Shown here in pieces: positions 1-9,148 of a DNA stretch of 64,000 nt (position 1 is its first letter; each line of letters starts with the position of its first letter). Below the pieces are notes generated by a model that saw only the letters and a list, made by a program, of their open reading frames with translations, had not been told where the DNA came from and did no database searches. Source of the DNA: Betaproteobacteria bacterium (GTDB lineage Bacteria > Pseudomonadota > Gammaproteobacteria > Burkholderiales > Burkholderiaceae_F); assembly GCA_016861185.1 (NCBI GenBank), contig BOKW01000003.1, positions 434,001 through 498,000 of the forward strand, given 5' to 3'. Made by a program: the position numbers and the translations under genes.

Positions 1-537
1 GAACAGTTCGCCGGCGAGGTGGTGCGAAGTACCGTTGCCCGCGGAGGCGTAGTTCAGCTTGCCGGGGTTCGCGCGCGCGTACTCGAGGAAGGACTTCATG
101 TCGGTCGCCTGCACGCGCTTCGGATTGACCACGATGACCTGCGGCGGCTGCGCGATCGGCGTCATCGGGATCAGGTCGCGTTCGATGTCGTAGTCGAGCT
201 TGTAGAAGCTCGGCGCGATCGCGTGATGCACGGCGCCGATGAAGAAGGTGTAGCCGTCGGGCGCGGCTTTGGCGGCCACCGAGGCGCCGACGGTGCCGCC
301 GGCGCCGCCGCGGTTGTCGATGACGACCTGCCGGCCGAGCTGCTTGGTCAACTGCGCCGCCAGCGGCCGGGCGAAGGCATCGGTGCCGCCCCCCGGCGGG
401 AACGGAACGATCAGCGTGACCGGTTTTGCCGGCCAGCCCTGCGCGGCGGCGGTCGCGGCCGCCTGCGCTTGAGCGAGGATCGGCGCACCGATACCGGCGG
501 CAGCGGCAAGCCCGAGGATCAGGGAACGTCGATTCAT
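1..537 (-). CDS. Bug-family tripartite tricarboxylate transporter substrate-binding protein, partial (C-terminus off the left edge)
   Basis: The first 179 codons are present. The protein opens with a signal peptide (MNRRSLILGLAAAAGIGAP, cleavage probably near ILAQA) and then has the family hallmark block WPAKPVTLIVPFPPGGGTD, followed by LGRQVVIDNRGGAGGTVGA. These are typical of Bordetella uptake gene (Bug) receptors, which bind small carboxylates in the periplasm. No TctA/TctB membrane partner is visible, which is common because most Bug proteins are orphans. The ligand cannot be inferred. Bases 538-809, between this start and the lgt stop, hold no gene I can support and presumably carry its promoter. 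Confidence 0.9.
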   Translation of the reverse strand, partial: MNRRSLILGLAAAAGIGAPILAQAQAAATAAAQGWPAKPVTLIVPFPPGGGTDAFARPLAAQLTKQLGRQVVIDNRGGAGGTVGASVAAKAAPDGYTFFIGAVHHAIAPSFYKLDYDIERDLIPMTPIAQPPQVIVVNPKRVQATDMKSFLEYARANPGKLNYASAGNGTSHHLAGELF

Positions 538-809
538 GTCGTCTCCTTGCTGGTCTGTCGAATCGGTTTTGGCGGGAACGTCGCCGGCGGACCGTGAAGT
601 CTGCCGCAGGCCGGCCGCTCCGACACACCCTCAAACGCGGGGCGTCCCGCGGGCTTGCCGGGCTCGCAATGCCCACTGGGCACCGTTTCCGGCGGCGAAT
701 CGCGCGGCGTTCCGATGCTCCGTGTGCGGTGCAAGAAGGCACCGCCCGGCGAAGCCGCACGGATCGTACAGGCAGATGCCGAACGGCACACCGACCGGCG
801 GGCGGCTCG

Positions 810-1607
810 TCACGGGGCCGCGCGCCGGTGGAAGAACCACAGCAGCACGGCGCCGATCGCGATCATCGGGATGGACAGCCACTGCCCCATCGACAGCTTC
901 AGCGCAAGCAACCCGAGGAAGCTGTCGGGTTCGCGGCCGAACTCGGCAACGAAGCGCAGCGTGCCGTAGCCGAGCAGGAACATCGAGCCGACCGCGCCCG
1001 CCGGCCGTTCGCGCCGCGAAAAGAGCCACAGGATCACGAACAGCAGCACGCCTTCGAGCGCAAACTGGTAGAGCTGCGAAGGGTGCCGCGGGACGTTGTC
1101 GCCCGCCTGCGGAAAGACCATCGCCCACGGCCAGACCGCCGGATCGGCGGGCCGCCCCCACAGTTCCCCGTTGATGAAGTTGCCGATACGCCCGGCCGCG
1201 AGCCCCAGCGGCACCAGCGGGACGACGAAGTCGGCCACGCGCAGGAACGACTTGCCGCGCAACCTTGCGAACAGCCACATCACGACGATCACGCCGATGA
1301 TGCCGCCGTGCGAAGCCATGCCGCCCTGCCAGATCGCGAAGATCTCGAGCGGGTGCTGCAGGTAGTAGCCCGGCTTGTAGAACAGCACGTAGCCGAGCCG
1401 ACCGCCGAGGATCACACCAAGCACGCCGTAGAAGAGCAGATCGTCGACGTCGTTCCCGCTCATGCCGCGCCAGGCCTCGCGCGCGCGCAGTCGGCCGAGC
1501 AGCAGGAACAGCGCGAAGCCGACCAGATACATCAGCCCGTACCACCGGATCGCGAGCGGACCGATCGAGATGGCGACGGGGTCGAACTGGGGGTGGACGA
1601 GGGGCAT
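810..1607 (-). CDS. lgt: Prolipoprotein diacylglyceryl transferase Lgt
   Basis: Lgt moves diacylglyceryl from phosphatidylglycerol to the lipobox cysteine of prolipoproteins in the inner membrane, the first step of lipoprotein maturation. The 265-residue protein is of normal length, is multi-spanning, and has the Lgt signature [14 protein letters not shown] at about 139-152 and the conserved His in MASHGG near 100. I start at ATG 1607 ([10 protein letters not shown]). An upstream in-frame extension exists, but it is encoded by a dispersed repeat tract and lacks family similarity. It is divergent from ilvD, an arrangement I recognise from Burkholderiales. Several likely substrates (lipoproteins at 5.7, 15.5, 54.3, 55.4 and 62.4 kb) lie in this window. 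Confidence 0.96.
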   Translation of the reverse strand: MPLVHPQFDPVAISIGPLAIRWYGLMYLVGFALFLLLGRLRAREAWRGMSGNDVDDLLFYGVLGVILGGRLGYVLFYKPGYYLQHPLEIFAIWQGGMASHGGIIGVIVVMWLFARLRGKSFLRVADFVVPLVPLGLAAGRIGNFINGELWGRPADPAVWPWAMVFPQAGDNVPRHPSQLYQFALEGVLLFVILWLFSRRERPAGAVGSMFLLGYGTLRFVAEFGREPDSFLGLLALKLSMGQWLSIPMIAIGAVLLWFFHRRAAP

Positions 1608-1612
1608 CGGGA

Positions 1613-1764
1613 TGCGGATTGCGGATCGCGGATCGCGCTGAACGGGAACCGTCGACGCTACGACAACGTCATCGGCAGCGCGCTGCGATAGTATCCCGAG
1701 CGCGCCTTCCTTCGAACGCCTCGGATACGCAATCCGCAATCCGCAATCCTCGATCCGCAATCCT
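1613..1764. repeat. CAATCCG-type repeat tracts between lgt and ilvD
   Basis: Two short tracts built from variants of GCGGATTG/GCGGATCG occur in opposite orientation, at about 1613-1638 and 1728-1764. The second runs right up to the ilvD start codon. The same motif recurs near 13.26, 13.42, 30.35 and 45.27 kb. The copies are degenerate and only a few units long. They have no spacers of constant length and no cas genes, so this is not CRISPR. Confidence 0.8.
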
Positions 1765-3456
1765 ATGCCTTACAACGAACGTAGCAAGAACGTCACGCAA
1801 GGCGTGGCGCGCTCGGCCAATCGCGCGATGTATTACGCGATGGGCTACAAGGACGAAGACTTCGACAAGCCGATGGTCGGCGTGGCCAACGGCCACTCGA
1901 CGATCACGCCGTGCAACTCGGGGCTGCAGAAGCTGGCGGACGCGGCGATCGACGAGGTCGCCCGCTGCGGCGCCAATTCGCAGGTGTTCGGCGTGCCGAC
2001 GATCTCCGACGGCATCGGCATGGGCACCGAGGGCATGAAGTATTCGCTCGTCTCGCGCGAGGTGATCGCCGACTGCATCGAGACCTGCGTGAACGGCCAG
2101 TGGATGGACGGCGTGATCGTCATCGGCGGCTGCGACAAGAACATGCCGGGCGGCATGATGGCGATCGCCCGCTGCAACGTTCCGGCGATCTACGTGTACG
2201 GCGGCACGGTCAAACCCGGCCACTACAAGGACAAGGACCTGACGATCGTCTCCGCGTTCGAGGCGGTGGGCGAGTTCACCGCGGGGCGCCTGTCCGAAAC
2301 CGACTTCAAGGAAATCGAGCGGCGCTGCATTCCCGGCTCGGGCTCGTGCGGCGGCATGTACACGGCGAACACGATGAGCTCGTCGTTCGAGGCGCTCGGC
2401 ATGAGCCTGCTGTATTCGTCCACGCAGGCCAATCCCGATCAGGAGAAGGTCGACTCGACGGTCGAGGCCGCGCGCGTGCTGGTCGAAGCGATCAAAAAAG
2501 GGCTGAAACCGCGCGACATCATCACGCGCAAGTCGATCGAAAACGCGGTGGCTCTGATCATGGCGGTCGGCGGCTCGACCAACGCCGTGCTGCACTACCT
2601 GGCGATCGCGCACTCGGCCGGCATCGAGTGGACGATCGACGACTTCGAGCGCATCCGCCGCAAGGTGCCGGTGCTGTGCGACCTGAAGCCCTCGGGCAAG
2701 TACGTCGCGACCGATTTGCACGCGGCCGGCGGCATCCCGCAGGTGCTGAAGATCCTGCTCGCCAACGGCCTGCTGCACGGCGACTGTATGACGATCACCG
2801 GCAAGACGATGGCGGAGATGTTGAAGGACGTGCCGGCGCAACCGCGCGCCGACCAGCACGTGATTCGCCCGTTCGACAAGCCGCTGTATCCGCACGGCCA
2901 CCTCGCGATCCTGAAGGGCAACCTCGCGCCCGAAGGTTGTGTCGCGAAGATCACCGGATTGAAGAACCCCGCGATCACCGGCCCGGCGCGCGTGTTCGAT
3001 TCCGAGGACGCGGCGATGGAAGCGATCCTCGCCGACAAGATCAAGCCCGGCGACGTGGTGGTGATCCGCTACGAAGGACCGCAAGGCGGCCCGGGCATGC
3101 GCGAGATGCTGAGCCCCACCTCGGCGATCATCGGCAAAGGGCTCGGCGAATCCGTGGGGCTGATCACCGACGGCCGCTTCTCCGGCGGCACTTGGGGCAT
3201 GGTGGTCGGCCACGTCGCGCCCGAGGCGTACGTCGGCGGCAACATCGCGCTGATCAAAGAGGGCGACTCGATCACGATCGACGCGAACAAGCTGCTGCTG
3301 CAGTTGAACGTGTCCGACGACGAGTTGGCGCGGCGGCGCGCCGCATGGAAGCAGCCGCCGCCGCGCTACACGCGCGGCGTGCTGGCGAAGTTCGCGAAAC
3401 TGGTGTCGACTGCCAGCAAGGGCGCGATTACCGACGAGCGGCTGTTCGGCCGGTAG
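1765..3456 (+). CDS. ilvD: Dihydroxy-acid dehydratase IlvD
   Basis: IlvD dehydrates 2,3-dihydroxy-3-methyl(iso)valerate to the 2-keto acid in valine, isoleucine and leucine synthesis; it is cytosolic and carries an iron-sulfur cluster. At 563 residues it has full family length. Visible motifs are [15 protein letters not shown] and [14 protein letters not shown], which carry the cluster cysteines, and the C-terminal [11 protein letters not shown] block. The start is ATG 1765 ([10 protein letters not shown]), matching the family. No Shine-Dalgarno is recognisable because a CAATCCG repeat tract abuts the start codon. Threonine deaminase (ilvA) for the same pathway lies elsewhere in this window (35.7-37.0 kb). 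Confidence 0.97.
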   Translation: MPYNERSKNVTQGVARSANRAMYYAMGYKDEDFDKPMVGVANGHSTITPCNSGLQKLADAAIDEVARCGANSQVFGVPTISDGIGMGTEGMKYSLVSREVIADCIETCVNGQWMDGVIVIGGCDKNMPGGMMAIARCNVPAIYVYGGTVKPGHYKDKDLTIVSAFEAVGEFTAGRLSETDFKEIERRCIPGSGSCGGMYTANTMSSSFEALGMSLLYSSTQANPDQEKVDSTVEAARVLVEAIKKGLKPRDIITRKSIENAVALIMAVGGSTNAVLHYLAIAHSAGIEWTIDDFERIRRKVPVLCDLKPSGKYVATDLHAAGGIPQVLKILLANGLLHGDCMTITGKTMAEMLKDVPAQPRADQHVIRPFDKPLYPHGHLAILKGNLAPEGCVAKITGLKNPAITGPARVFDSEDAAMEAILADKIKPGDVVVIRYEGPQGGPGMREMLSPTSAIIGKGLGESVGLITDGRFSGGTWGMVVGHVAPEAYVGGNIALIKEGDSITIDANKLLLQLNVSDDELARRRAAWKQPPPRYTRGVLAKFAKLVSTASKGAITDERLFGR

Positions 3457-3475
3457 CGTGTGCACGCGCCGGCGC

Positions 3476-3721
3476 TCAGCGCCGGCCGCGCTTGCCGCGC
3501 TCGAGCGTGCGCTTGATGCGCTCCTGTTTGGCCCGTTCGAGCTCGTCGAACGCCTTCTTCTTGTCGAGGCCGAGGCGCTTCTCGAACAGCTCGAACCAGA
3601 TCAGCGCCAGCACGAACGGTGCCGAAACCCACCACCAGGACAACTCGGCGAAGACCGAAACGCCGAGCAGCTTCAGAACGAGCAGCGCGACACCGAGCCA
3701 GAGAAGCCACATAGCGAACAC
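3476..3721 (-). CDS. Small Trp-rich membrane protein (TIGR04438-like)
   Basis: An 81-residue protein with two hydrophobic stretches (MWLLWLGVALLVLKLLGVSV and WWWVSAPFVLALIWFELF) and a highly basic, Lys/Arg-rich cytoplasmic tail ending KRTLERGKRGRR. It matches my recollection of the small Trp-rich family found next to cytochrome genes in Burkholderiales. The function is unknown. The start could be ATG 3721 or ATG 3712. It converges on ilvD and is divergent from the cytochrome gene. Confidence 0.8.
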   Translation of the reverse strand: MFAMWLLWLGVALLVLKLLGVSVFAELSWWWVSAPFVLALIWFELFEKRLGLDKKKAFDELERAKQERIKRTLERGKRGRR

Positions 3722-3892
3722 CGCCTCGCGTCAAGGGTCGGAAGCACATATTAGCCCTGAGGACGACCGGCCCATGCGGTCGGTCGGGCGCCGCTTTGCG
3801 CGATGAGTCAGCCGCTTGGGACGGTCAACCGATGGTGCGTCGAGCCGTTAGAATGCCGGACCCGATTCGCCCTCGCTCTGACGGAGTTGCTG

Positions 3893-4201
3893 ATGAAAAA
3901 AGCCCTGTTCGTCGCCGCTATCGGCCTCACTTTCGTGAGCGGCGCCGCGTTCGCCAACGCGGATCTGGCCAAGGCCAAGAACTGCCTCGCCTGCCATACG
4001 GCCGACAAGAAGCTGGTGGGTCCTTCGTACAAGGACGTCGCCGCCAAGTACTCCAGCGACAAGGACGCGGTCGCCAAGCTGGCGAAGAAGATCCGCGACG
4101 GCGGCGTGGGTGTTTGGGGTCAGGTGCCGATGCCCGCCAACCCGCAGGTCAGCGAAGCCGAAGCGCAGACGCTGGCCAAGTGGGTTCTGACGCACAAGTA
4201 A
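3893..4201 (+). CDS. Class I monohaem cytochrome c (c551/c552 type)
   Basis: A 102-residue periplasmic electron carrier. It has a Sec signal peptide ending near AAFA, the haem-binding motif CLACH at 31-35 and a probable methionine ligand M80 in QVPMPANP, as in cytochrome c8/c551. Length and layout fit that family. A TAGAAT box at 3849-3854 could be its -10 element. A strong hairpin terminator follows directly, so it is likely monocistronic. Its partners (a terminal oxidase or a nitrite reductase) are not in the window. Confidence 0.92.
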   Translation: MKKALFVAAIGLTFVSGAAFANADLAKAKNCLACHTADKKLVGPSYKDVAAKYSSDKDAVAKLAKKIRDGGVGVWGQVPMPANPQVSEAEAQTLAKWVLTHK

Positions 4202-4248
4202 TCCGGTCATCGCGCAGCGCCCGGCGGGCGCGTGCGCCGACGGTTCTC

Positions 4249-4271
4249 GGGGCGCCTGTGGCGCCCCGTTT
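4249..4271 (+). terminator. Rho-independent-type terminator after the cytochrome c gene
   Basis: A perfect 8-bp stem GGGGCGCC/GGCGCCCC with a TGT loop, followed by GTTT. It sits 47 bp after the cytochrome stop and touches the stop codon of the converging dehydrogenase gene. The T-run is short. Confidence 0.7.
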
Positions 4272-5530
4272 CATTCCCACGGCAGCGGCGGCGGTTCGAT
4301 GTCCGCCGCACCGCCGCCGATCAGATCGGCGATCAACTTGCCCGATCCGACCCCCATCGTCCAGCCGAGCGTGCCGTGCCCGGTGTTGACGTACAGACCC
4401 GCGATGGGCGTCGCGCCGATCAGCGGCACGCCCGACGGCGTGACGGGCCGCAACCCGGCCCAGTACAGCGGCCGGTCGTAGTCGCAGGCCGCGGGAAACA
4501 GCGCCTGCACGCGCCGCGTGATCGCAGCGCAGCGCACGTCGTTCAGGCTGCGGTCGTAGCCGTTCAGCTCGGCCGTCCCCGCCACACGCAGCCGAGCACC
4601 GAGCCGCGAGAAAACGAGTTTGTATTCGTCGTCGGTCAGGCTCACGGTCGGCGCGCGCGCGGCGTCGACGACTTCGTAGGTCGCCGAATAGCCCTTGCCC
4701 GGGTACAGCGGCAGCCGAATGCCGAGCGGCGCGAGCAGCGCGCGCGAATGCACGCCGAGCGCGACGACGACCGCGTCGGCGTGCAGCGCGCGATAGCGGC
4801 CGTCGCCTCCGATCGCTTCGGCACCGCAGACGCGGCCCGCCTCGAGGACGAGCCGCGTGACCTGGGTGTCGAAGGCGAATCGCACGCCGCGTTGTTCGGC
4901 CGCGCGGGCGAGGCCTTCGGTGAAACGCGCCGCGTCGCCGGATTCGTCCTCGGCGCAGTAGTCGGCGCCGACGATGCGGCTGCGCAGCGGAGCCAGTGCG
5001 GGCTCGATCCGCACGGCCTCGTCGGCGTCGATCGAGCGCCGATCGCAGCCGAGCTCGCGCATCAGCGCCGCCGGCGCGAGCGACGCCTCGTACTCGGCCG
5101 CGGTCGTGTACAAGTGCAGGATGCCGCGCGACAACTGCTCGTACTCGAGCGTGAGCTCCCGCCGCAGCACGCGCAGCAGCGCGCGGCTGTACAGCGCGAG
5201 CCGCACGTTGTGCCGGATGTTGCGCGCGGTACGCGCCGGCAGACACTCGCGCAGGAAGGCGAGCGCCCAGGTCCACTGGTGCAGCTCGGGGCGAAGCCGG
5301 AACAGCAGCGGCGCGTCGGTGCGGCCGAGCCATTTCAGCACCTTCAGAGGTGCGGCCGGATTCGCCCACGGCTCCGCATGGCTGACGGAAATCTGGCCGC
5401 CGTTGGCGAAGCTGGTCTCGCGCGCCACGCCCGGCGCGCGTTCGATGAGCGTGACCTCGTGTCCCGCCGCGCGCAGGAACCACGCGCTGCTGGTACCGAT
5501 GATGCCGCCGCCGAGAACCAGAACGCGCAT
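4271..5530 (-). CDS. D-amino-acid dehydrogenase (DadA-like FAD oxidoreductase)
   Basis: A 419-residue member of the DAO superfamily. It starts MRVLVLGGGIIGTSSAWFLR, a Rossmann FAD-binding motif, has ETSFANGGQIS as in DadA, and ends with the FAD-contacting block YVNTGHGTLGWTMGVGSGK. DadA deaminates D-amino acids, passing electrons to the membrane quinone pool. Length matches DadA (about 415-430). The start at ATG 5530 places the FAD motif at the N-terminus; an upstream extension contains no family sequence. No alanine racemase (dadX) is adjacent, so the substrate may differ. Confidence 0.88.
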   Translation of the reverse strand: MRVLVLGGGIIGTSSAWFLRAAGHEVTLIERAPGVARETSFANGGQISVSHAEPWANPAAPLKVLKWLGRTDAPLLFRLRPELHQWTWALAFLRECLPARTARNIRHNVRLALYSRALLRVLRRELTLEYEQLSRGILHLYTTAAEYEASLAPAALMRELGCDRRSIDADEAVRIEPALAPLRSRIVGADYCAEDESGDAARFTEGLARAAEQRGVRFAFDTQVTRLVLEAGRVCGAEAIGGDGRYRALHADAVVVALGVHSRALLAPLGIRLPLYPGKGYSATYEVVDAARAPTVSLTDDEYKLVFSRLGARLRVAGTAELNGYDRSLNDVRCAAITRRVQALFPAACDYDRPLYWAGLRPVTPSGVPLIGATPIAGLYVNTGHGTLGWTMGVGSGKLIADLIGGGAADIEPPPLPWE

Positions 5531-5628
5531 GTCGCCGTATCCCTTGCCGGGTCGGCCGATTCTAGTAACCCCGCAAGTGCGCGATGCGGACGCGCAACAA
5601 CGACCGCCCTCGCCCGGCCGCGGCTTCC

Positions 5629-5656
5629 TTGCGACGCGAGTGCACGCTAGTACAAT
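5629..5656 (+). promoter_or_regulatory. Possible sigma-70 promoter of the livK-like operon
   Basis: TTGCGA (5629-5634), a 16-bp spacer and TACAAT (5651-5656), about 90 bp upstream of the binding-protein start. The match is reasonable but judged only by eye. Confidence 0.45.
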
Positions 5657-5748
5657 CCGCCGCTTTCGAGCCGGGACCGGCCGTCGGCGTTCCGGGCGAA
5701 AGAAGAACGGTTTCGTAGTTGGTCGAAACACCTCGAGGAGAACGGTTC

Positions 5749-6933
5749 ATGAACCACCTGATGAAGATCGCTCCGCTGGCCGTCGCGGCTGCGGTTGCGC
5801 TTGCCGCGTGCGGCAAGAAGGAAGAGCCGGCCAAGGCGGAGGCGGCCAAGGCTCCGGCCGCGGCCCCTGCCGAAGTGATCAAGATCGGCCATGTCGCGCC
5901 GCTGACCGGCGGCATCGCGCACCTGGGCAAGGACAACGAGAACGGCGCCCGCCTGGCCGTCGACGAGATCAACGTCGCGGGAGGTCTGGACGTCGGCGGC
6001 AAGAAGTACAAGCTGGAGCTGCTCGCGGAGGACGACAAGGCCGACCCGAAGGAAGGCACGCTCGCCGCGCAGAAGCTGGTCGACGCCGGCGTGGTGGCGG
6101 TGGTCGGCCACCTGAACTCCGGCACGTCGATCCCCGCGTCGAAGATCTACGCCGACGCCAACGTCGTGCAGGTTTCGCCGTCGGCGACCAACCCGAAGCT
6201 GACCGAGCAGGGCTTCAAGACGACCTTCCGCGTCGTCGCCAACGACAACCAGCAGGGTTCTGTGCTTGCCAACTACGCGGCCACCGAGATGAAGGCCAAG
6301 ACGATCGCGATCGTCGATGACCGCACGGCGTACGGCCAGGGCCTCGCCGACGTGGTCGAGAAGGTCGCGAAAGAAAAAGGTCTGAAAGTCGTCGCACGCG
6401 AATTCGCGACGGACAAGACGACCGATTTCAACGCGATCCTGACCAAGATCCGCGCCGCCAAGCCCGACGTCGTGATGTACGGCGGCATGGACGCCACCGC
6501 CGGCCCGATGGCCAAGCAGATGAAGCAGCTCGGCATCAAGAGCAAGCTGCTGGCCGGCGACGGCGTGTGCTCGCCCGAGTTCATCAAGCTCGCCGGCGAC
6601 GCCGCCGACATCCTGACCTGCTCGATGGCGGGCGAGGCGGTCGAGAAGCTGGCCAAAGGCGAGGAGTTCAAGGCCAAGTACAAGGCCAAGTTCAACCAGG
6701 ACGTGCAGATCTACTCGCCGTACAGCTACGACGCCGTCTACGTGATCGCCGACGCGATCAAGCGCGCCGGCAAGGTCGACAAGGCCGCGATCGTCGCCGC
6801 GATGCCCGCGACCAGCTACACGGGCGTCACCGGCCAGATCACGTTCGACGAGAAGGGCGACATCAAGAACGGCGCCATCTCGATGTTCAACGTCAAGGAC
6901 GGCAAGCTCAACTACATCTCGACCTCGCGCTGA
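5749..6933 (+). CDS. Branched-chain/amide amino-acid ABC transporter substrate-binding lipoprotein (LivK-like)
   Basis: A 394-residue receptor of the Leu/Ile/Val-binding fold. The N-terminus is a lipoprotein signal with lipobox LAAC followed by a charged, Ala-rich linker. The mature part starts VIKIGHVAPLTGG and includes VVGHLNSGTSIPASKIY and VSPSATNP, typical of periplasmic type I binding proteins. The start is ATG 5749 with GAGGAG (5735-5740) upstream. It is the first gene of a complete livKHMGF-type operon. A strong terminator follows, consistent with higher expression of the receptor than of the membrane genes. The exact ligand is not determined. Confidence 0.93.
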   Translation: MNHLMKIAPLAVAAAVALAACGKKEEPAKAEAAKAPAAAPAEVIKIGHVAPLTGGIAHLGKDNENGARLAVDEINVAGGLDVGGKKYKLELLAEDDKADPKEGTLAAQKLVDAGVVAVVGHLNSGTSIPASKIYADANVVQVSPSATNPKLTEQGFKTTFRVVANDNQQGSVLANYAATEMKAKTIAIVDDRTAYGQGLADVVEKVAKEKGLKVVAREFATDKTTDFNAILTKIRAAKPDVVMYGGMDATAGPMAKQMKQLGIKSKLLAGDGVCSPEFIKLAGDAADILTCSMAGEAVEKLAKGEEFKAKYKAKFNQDVQIYSPYSYDAVYVIADAIKRAGKVDKAAIVAAMPATSYTGVTGQITFDEKGDIKNGAISMFNVKDGKLNYISTSR

Positions 6934-6950
6934 GGCACGATGCCGGAACG

Positions 6951-6978
6951 AACGGCACCTTCGGGTGCCGTTTTTTTT
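6951..6978 (+). terminator. Intrinsic terminator between the binding protein and permease genes
   Basis: Perfect stem AACGGCACC/GGTGCCGTT with a TTCG tetraloop and an eight-base T-run. It lies inside the operon, between the receptor gene and livH, so it probably acts as a partial terminator. Confidence 0.9.
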
Positions 6979-7050
6979 GAGAGGGGCGGCGCGGCAGCCA
7001 CGGACGCGCTGTAGGATGCAGGCGCGCCCCGGCGCGCCGGAGACAGAACG

Positions 7051-7980
7051 ATGGAAACCTTCATCCAGCAGATCCTCAACGGCCTGGTGCTCGGCAGCCT
7101 GTACTCGCTGATCGCGCTCGGCTACACGATGGTCTACGGCATCCTGAACCTGATCAACTTCGCGCACGGCGACGTGCTGATGGTCGGCGCGCTGACCGCG
7201 TTGAGCGTGATCCTGCTCCTGCAGGCGCAGTTCCCCGATCTGCCCGGCTGGCTGCTGCTGGTCGCGGGTGTGGCCGTCGCGATCCCGACCTGCGTCGTCA
7301 CGAGCCTGATCATCGAACGCGTCGCCTACCGGCCGCTGCGCAACGCGCCGCGGCTGGCGCCGCTGATCACCGCGATCGGCGTTTCGATCGTGCTGCAAAC
7401 GCTCGCGATGATCGTCTGGGGCCGTAACTACATGACGTTTCCGCAGCTACTGCCGTCGGATCCGATCCATTTCCTCGGCGCGACAGTCACGGTCACGAAG
7501 CTGCTCGTCATCGTGCTGTCTGCGTCGATCATGGCCGCGTTGATGCTGCTGGTGAACCGCAGCAAGCTCGGCCGCGCGATGCGCGCGACCGCGGAGAATC
7601 CGCGCGTGGCGGGACTGATGGGGGTCAACCCGAATTACGTGATCGCGCTGACCTTCGCGATCGGCGCCGGACTCGCCGCCGTGGCCGGCGTAATGCTGGC
7701 GGCGACCTACACGGTCGCACACTTCTACATGGGCTTTTTACCGGGGCTGAAGGCGTTCACTGCAGCGGTGCTCGGCGGCATCGGCAACATCCCCGGCGCG
7801 ATGGTCGGCGGGCTGCTGCTGGGCCTGATCGAGGCGCTCGGCGCCGGCTACATCGGCCAGTTGACCGGCGGCGTGCTCGGTTCGCACTACCAGGACGTGT
7901 TCGCCTTCATCGTGCTGTGCGCGGTGCTGATCCTGCGGCCGTCGGGGCTGCTGGGCGAACGCGTCGCCGACCGCGCGTAG
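7051..7980 (+). CDS. livH: Branched-chain amino-acid ABC transporter permease LivH
   Basis: A 309-residue inner-membrane permease with the typical opening FIQQILNGLVLGSLYSLIAL and the conserved GILNLINFAHGD segment near the N-terminus, followed by multiple hydrophobic helices. FTAAVLGGIGNIPGAMVGGLLLG near the C-terminus is the family motif contacting the ATPases. It forms the heterodimeric channel with LivM. The next gene starts 10 bp after its stop. Confidence 0.95.
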   Translation: METFIQQILNGLVLGSLYSLIALGYTMVYGILNLINFAHGDVLMVGALTALSVILLLQAQFPDLPGWLLLVAGVAVAIPTCVVTSLIIERVAYRPLRNAPRLAPLITAIGVSIVLQTLAMIVWGRNYMTFPQLLPSDPIHFLGATVTVTKLLVIVLSASIMAALMLLVNRSKLGRAMRATAENPRVAGLMGVNPNYVIALTFAIGAGLAAVAGVMLAATYTVAHFYMGFLPGLKAFTAAVLGGIGNIPGAMVGGLLLGLIEALGAGYIGQLTGGVLGSHYQDVFAFIVLCAVLILRPSGLLGERVADRA

Positions 7981-7989
7981 GAGCGCTCC

Positions 7990-9141
7990 ATGACGCTTCT
8001 TTTTCCGAACCTGCGCAACAACGCCGCCGCCGCGATTGCGGCGACTTTCGTCGTCGGCGCCGTGCTGATCGTCCTGCCGTTCCTGGTCGCGCAGACGCCG
8101 CTCGCCAACGCCGGCGTGCGCGCCCTCGCGTTCGCGCTGCTGTACGTGATGCTCGCGCTCGGGCTGAACATCGTCGTCGGCTTCGCCGGGCTGCTCGACC
8201 TGGGCTACATCGCCTTCTACGCGGTCGGCGCCTACATGTACGCGCTGCTTGCGTCCCCGCACCTGACCAGCAATTTCCCCACGCTGGCGGCGATGTTCCC
8301 GCAGGGGTTCCACAGCTCGATCTGGATGGTGATCCCGCTCGGGGCGGCGCTGGCGGCGTTTTTCGGCGTGATCCTCGGCGCGCCGGTGCTCAAGCTCAGG
8401 GGCGACTACCTCGCGATCGTCACCTTGGGCTTCGGCGAGATCATCCGCATCTTCCTGAACAACCTGAACGCGCCGCTGAACTTCACCAACGGCCCGCAGG
8501 GCATCACGCTGATCGATCCGGTACGCATCGTCGGCGTGAACTTCGGGCGCCCGCAGAACCTGTTCGGCATCGAGCTGCCGTCGGTTTACCTCTACTACTA
8601 CCTGTTCCTGTTCCTCGCGATCGTCACGATCGTCGTCTGCATTCGGCTGCAGGACTCGCGGCTCGGCCGCGCCTGGATGGCGATCCGCGAGGACGACATC
8701 GCGGCCAAGGCGATGGGCATCAACGTGCGCAACGTCAAGCTGCTCGCGTTCGCGCTGGGCGCGACCTTCGGCGGCGTGGCCGGCGCGATGTTCGCGGCGT
8801 TCCAGGGTTTCGTGTCGCCGGAGTCGTTCTCGCTGATGGAGTCGATCATCGTGCTGGCCATGGTCGTGCTCGGCGGCCTCGGCCACATTCCGGGTGTCGT
8901 GCTCGGCGCGCTGCTGCTGGCGATCTTCCCCGAGGTGCTGCGGCACACCGTCGTGCCGGTGCAGCAGCAGCTTTTCGGCAAGGTGCTGATCGACGCCGAG
9001 GTGCTGCGCATGCTGCTGTACGGGCTGGCGATGGTCATCATCATGCTGTACCGGCCGAAGGGCCTGTGGCCGGCGCCCGAACACGGATTGAACCCGACGG
9101 CCCGCCCCGGTCGCGCCGGCGCCAAGGCGCAAGCCGCGTGA
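7990..9141 (+). CDS. livM: Branched-chain amino-acid ABC transporter permease LivM
   Basis: A 383-residue second permease of the importer. It has the hallmark GLNIVVGFAGLLDLGYIAFYAVGAY segment, GDYLAIVTLGFGEIIRI, and the ATPase-contact region AMVVLGGLGHIPGVVLGALLL. It is highly hydrophobic with about ten membrane segments. The Ala/Lys/Arg-rich C-terminal tail is cytoplasmic. It lies between livH and livG with gaps of 9 and 7 bp. Confidence 0.95.
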   Translation: MTLLFPNLRNNAAAAIAATFVVGAVLIVLPFLVAQTPLANAGVRALAFALLYVMLALGLNIVVGFAGLLDLGYIAFYAVGAYMYALLASPHLTSNFPTLAAMFPQGFHSSIWMVIPLGAALAAFFGVILGAPVLKLRGDYLAIVTLGFGEIIRIFLNNLNAPLNFTNGPQGITLIDPVRIVGVNFGRPQNLFGIELPSVYLYYYLFLFLAIVTIVVCIRLQDSRLGRAWMAIREDDIAAKAMGINVRNVKLLAFALGATFGGVAGAMFAAFQGFVSPESFSLMESIIVLAMVVLGGLGHIPGVVLGALLLAIFPEVLRHTVVPVQQQLFGKVLIDAEVLRMLLYGLAMVIIMLYRPKGLWPAPEHGLNPTARPGRAGAKAQAA

Positions 9142-9148
9142 GGCCGCG

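Noticed and set aside
1608-1760. Longer Lgt reading from 1760
   Set aside because: The added residues come from CAATCCG-type repeats and have no Lgt similarity.
1613-1764. CRISPR-like array from the tandem CAATCCG units
   Set aside because: Units are 7-8 bp with no spacers, and no cas genes are present.
3472-6125. Long antisense readings over dadA, livK and similar genes
   Set aside because: Arg/Ala/Gly-rich shadows of GC-biased codons opposite well-supported genes.
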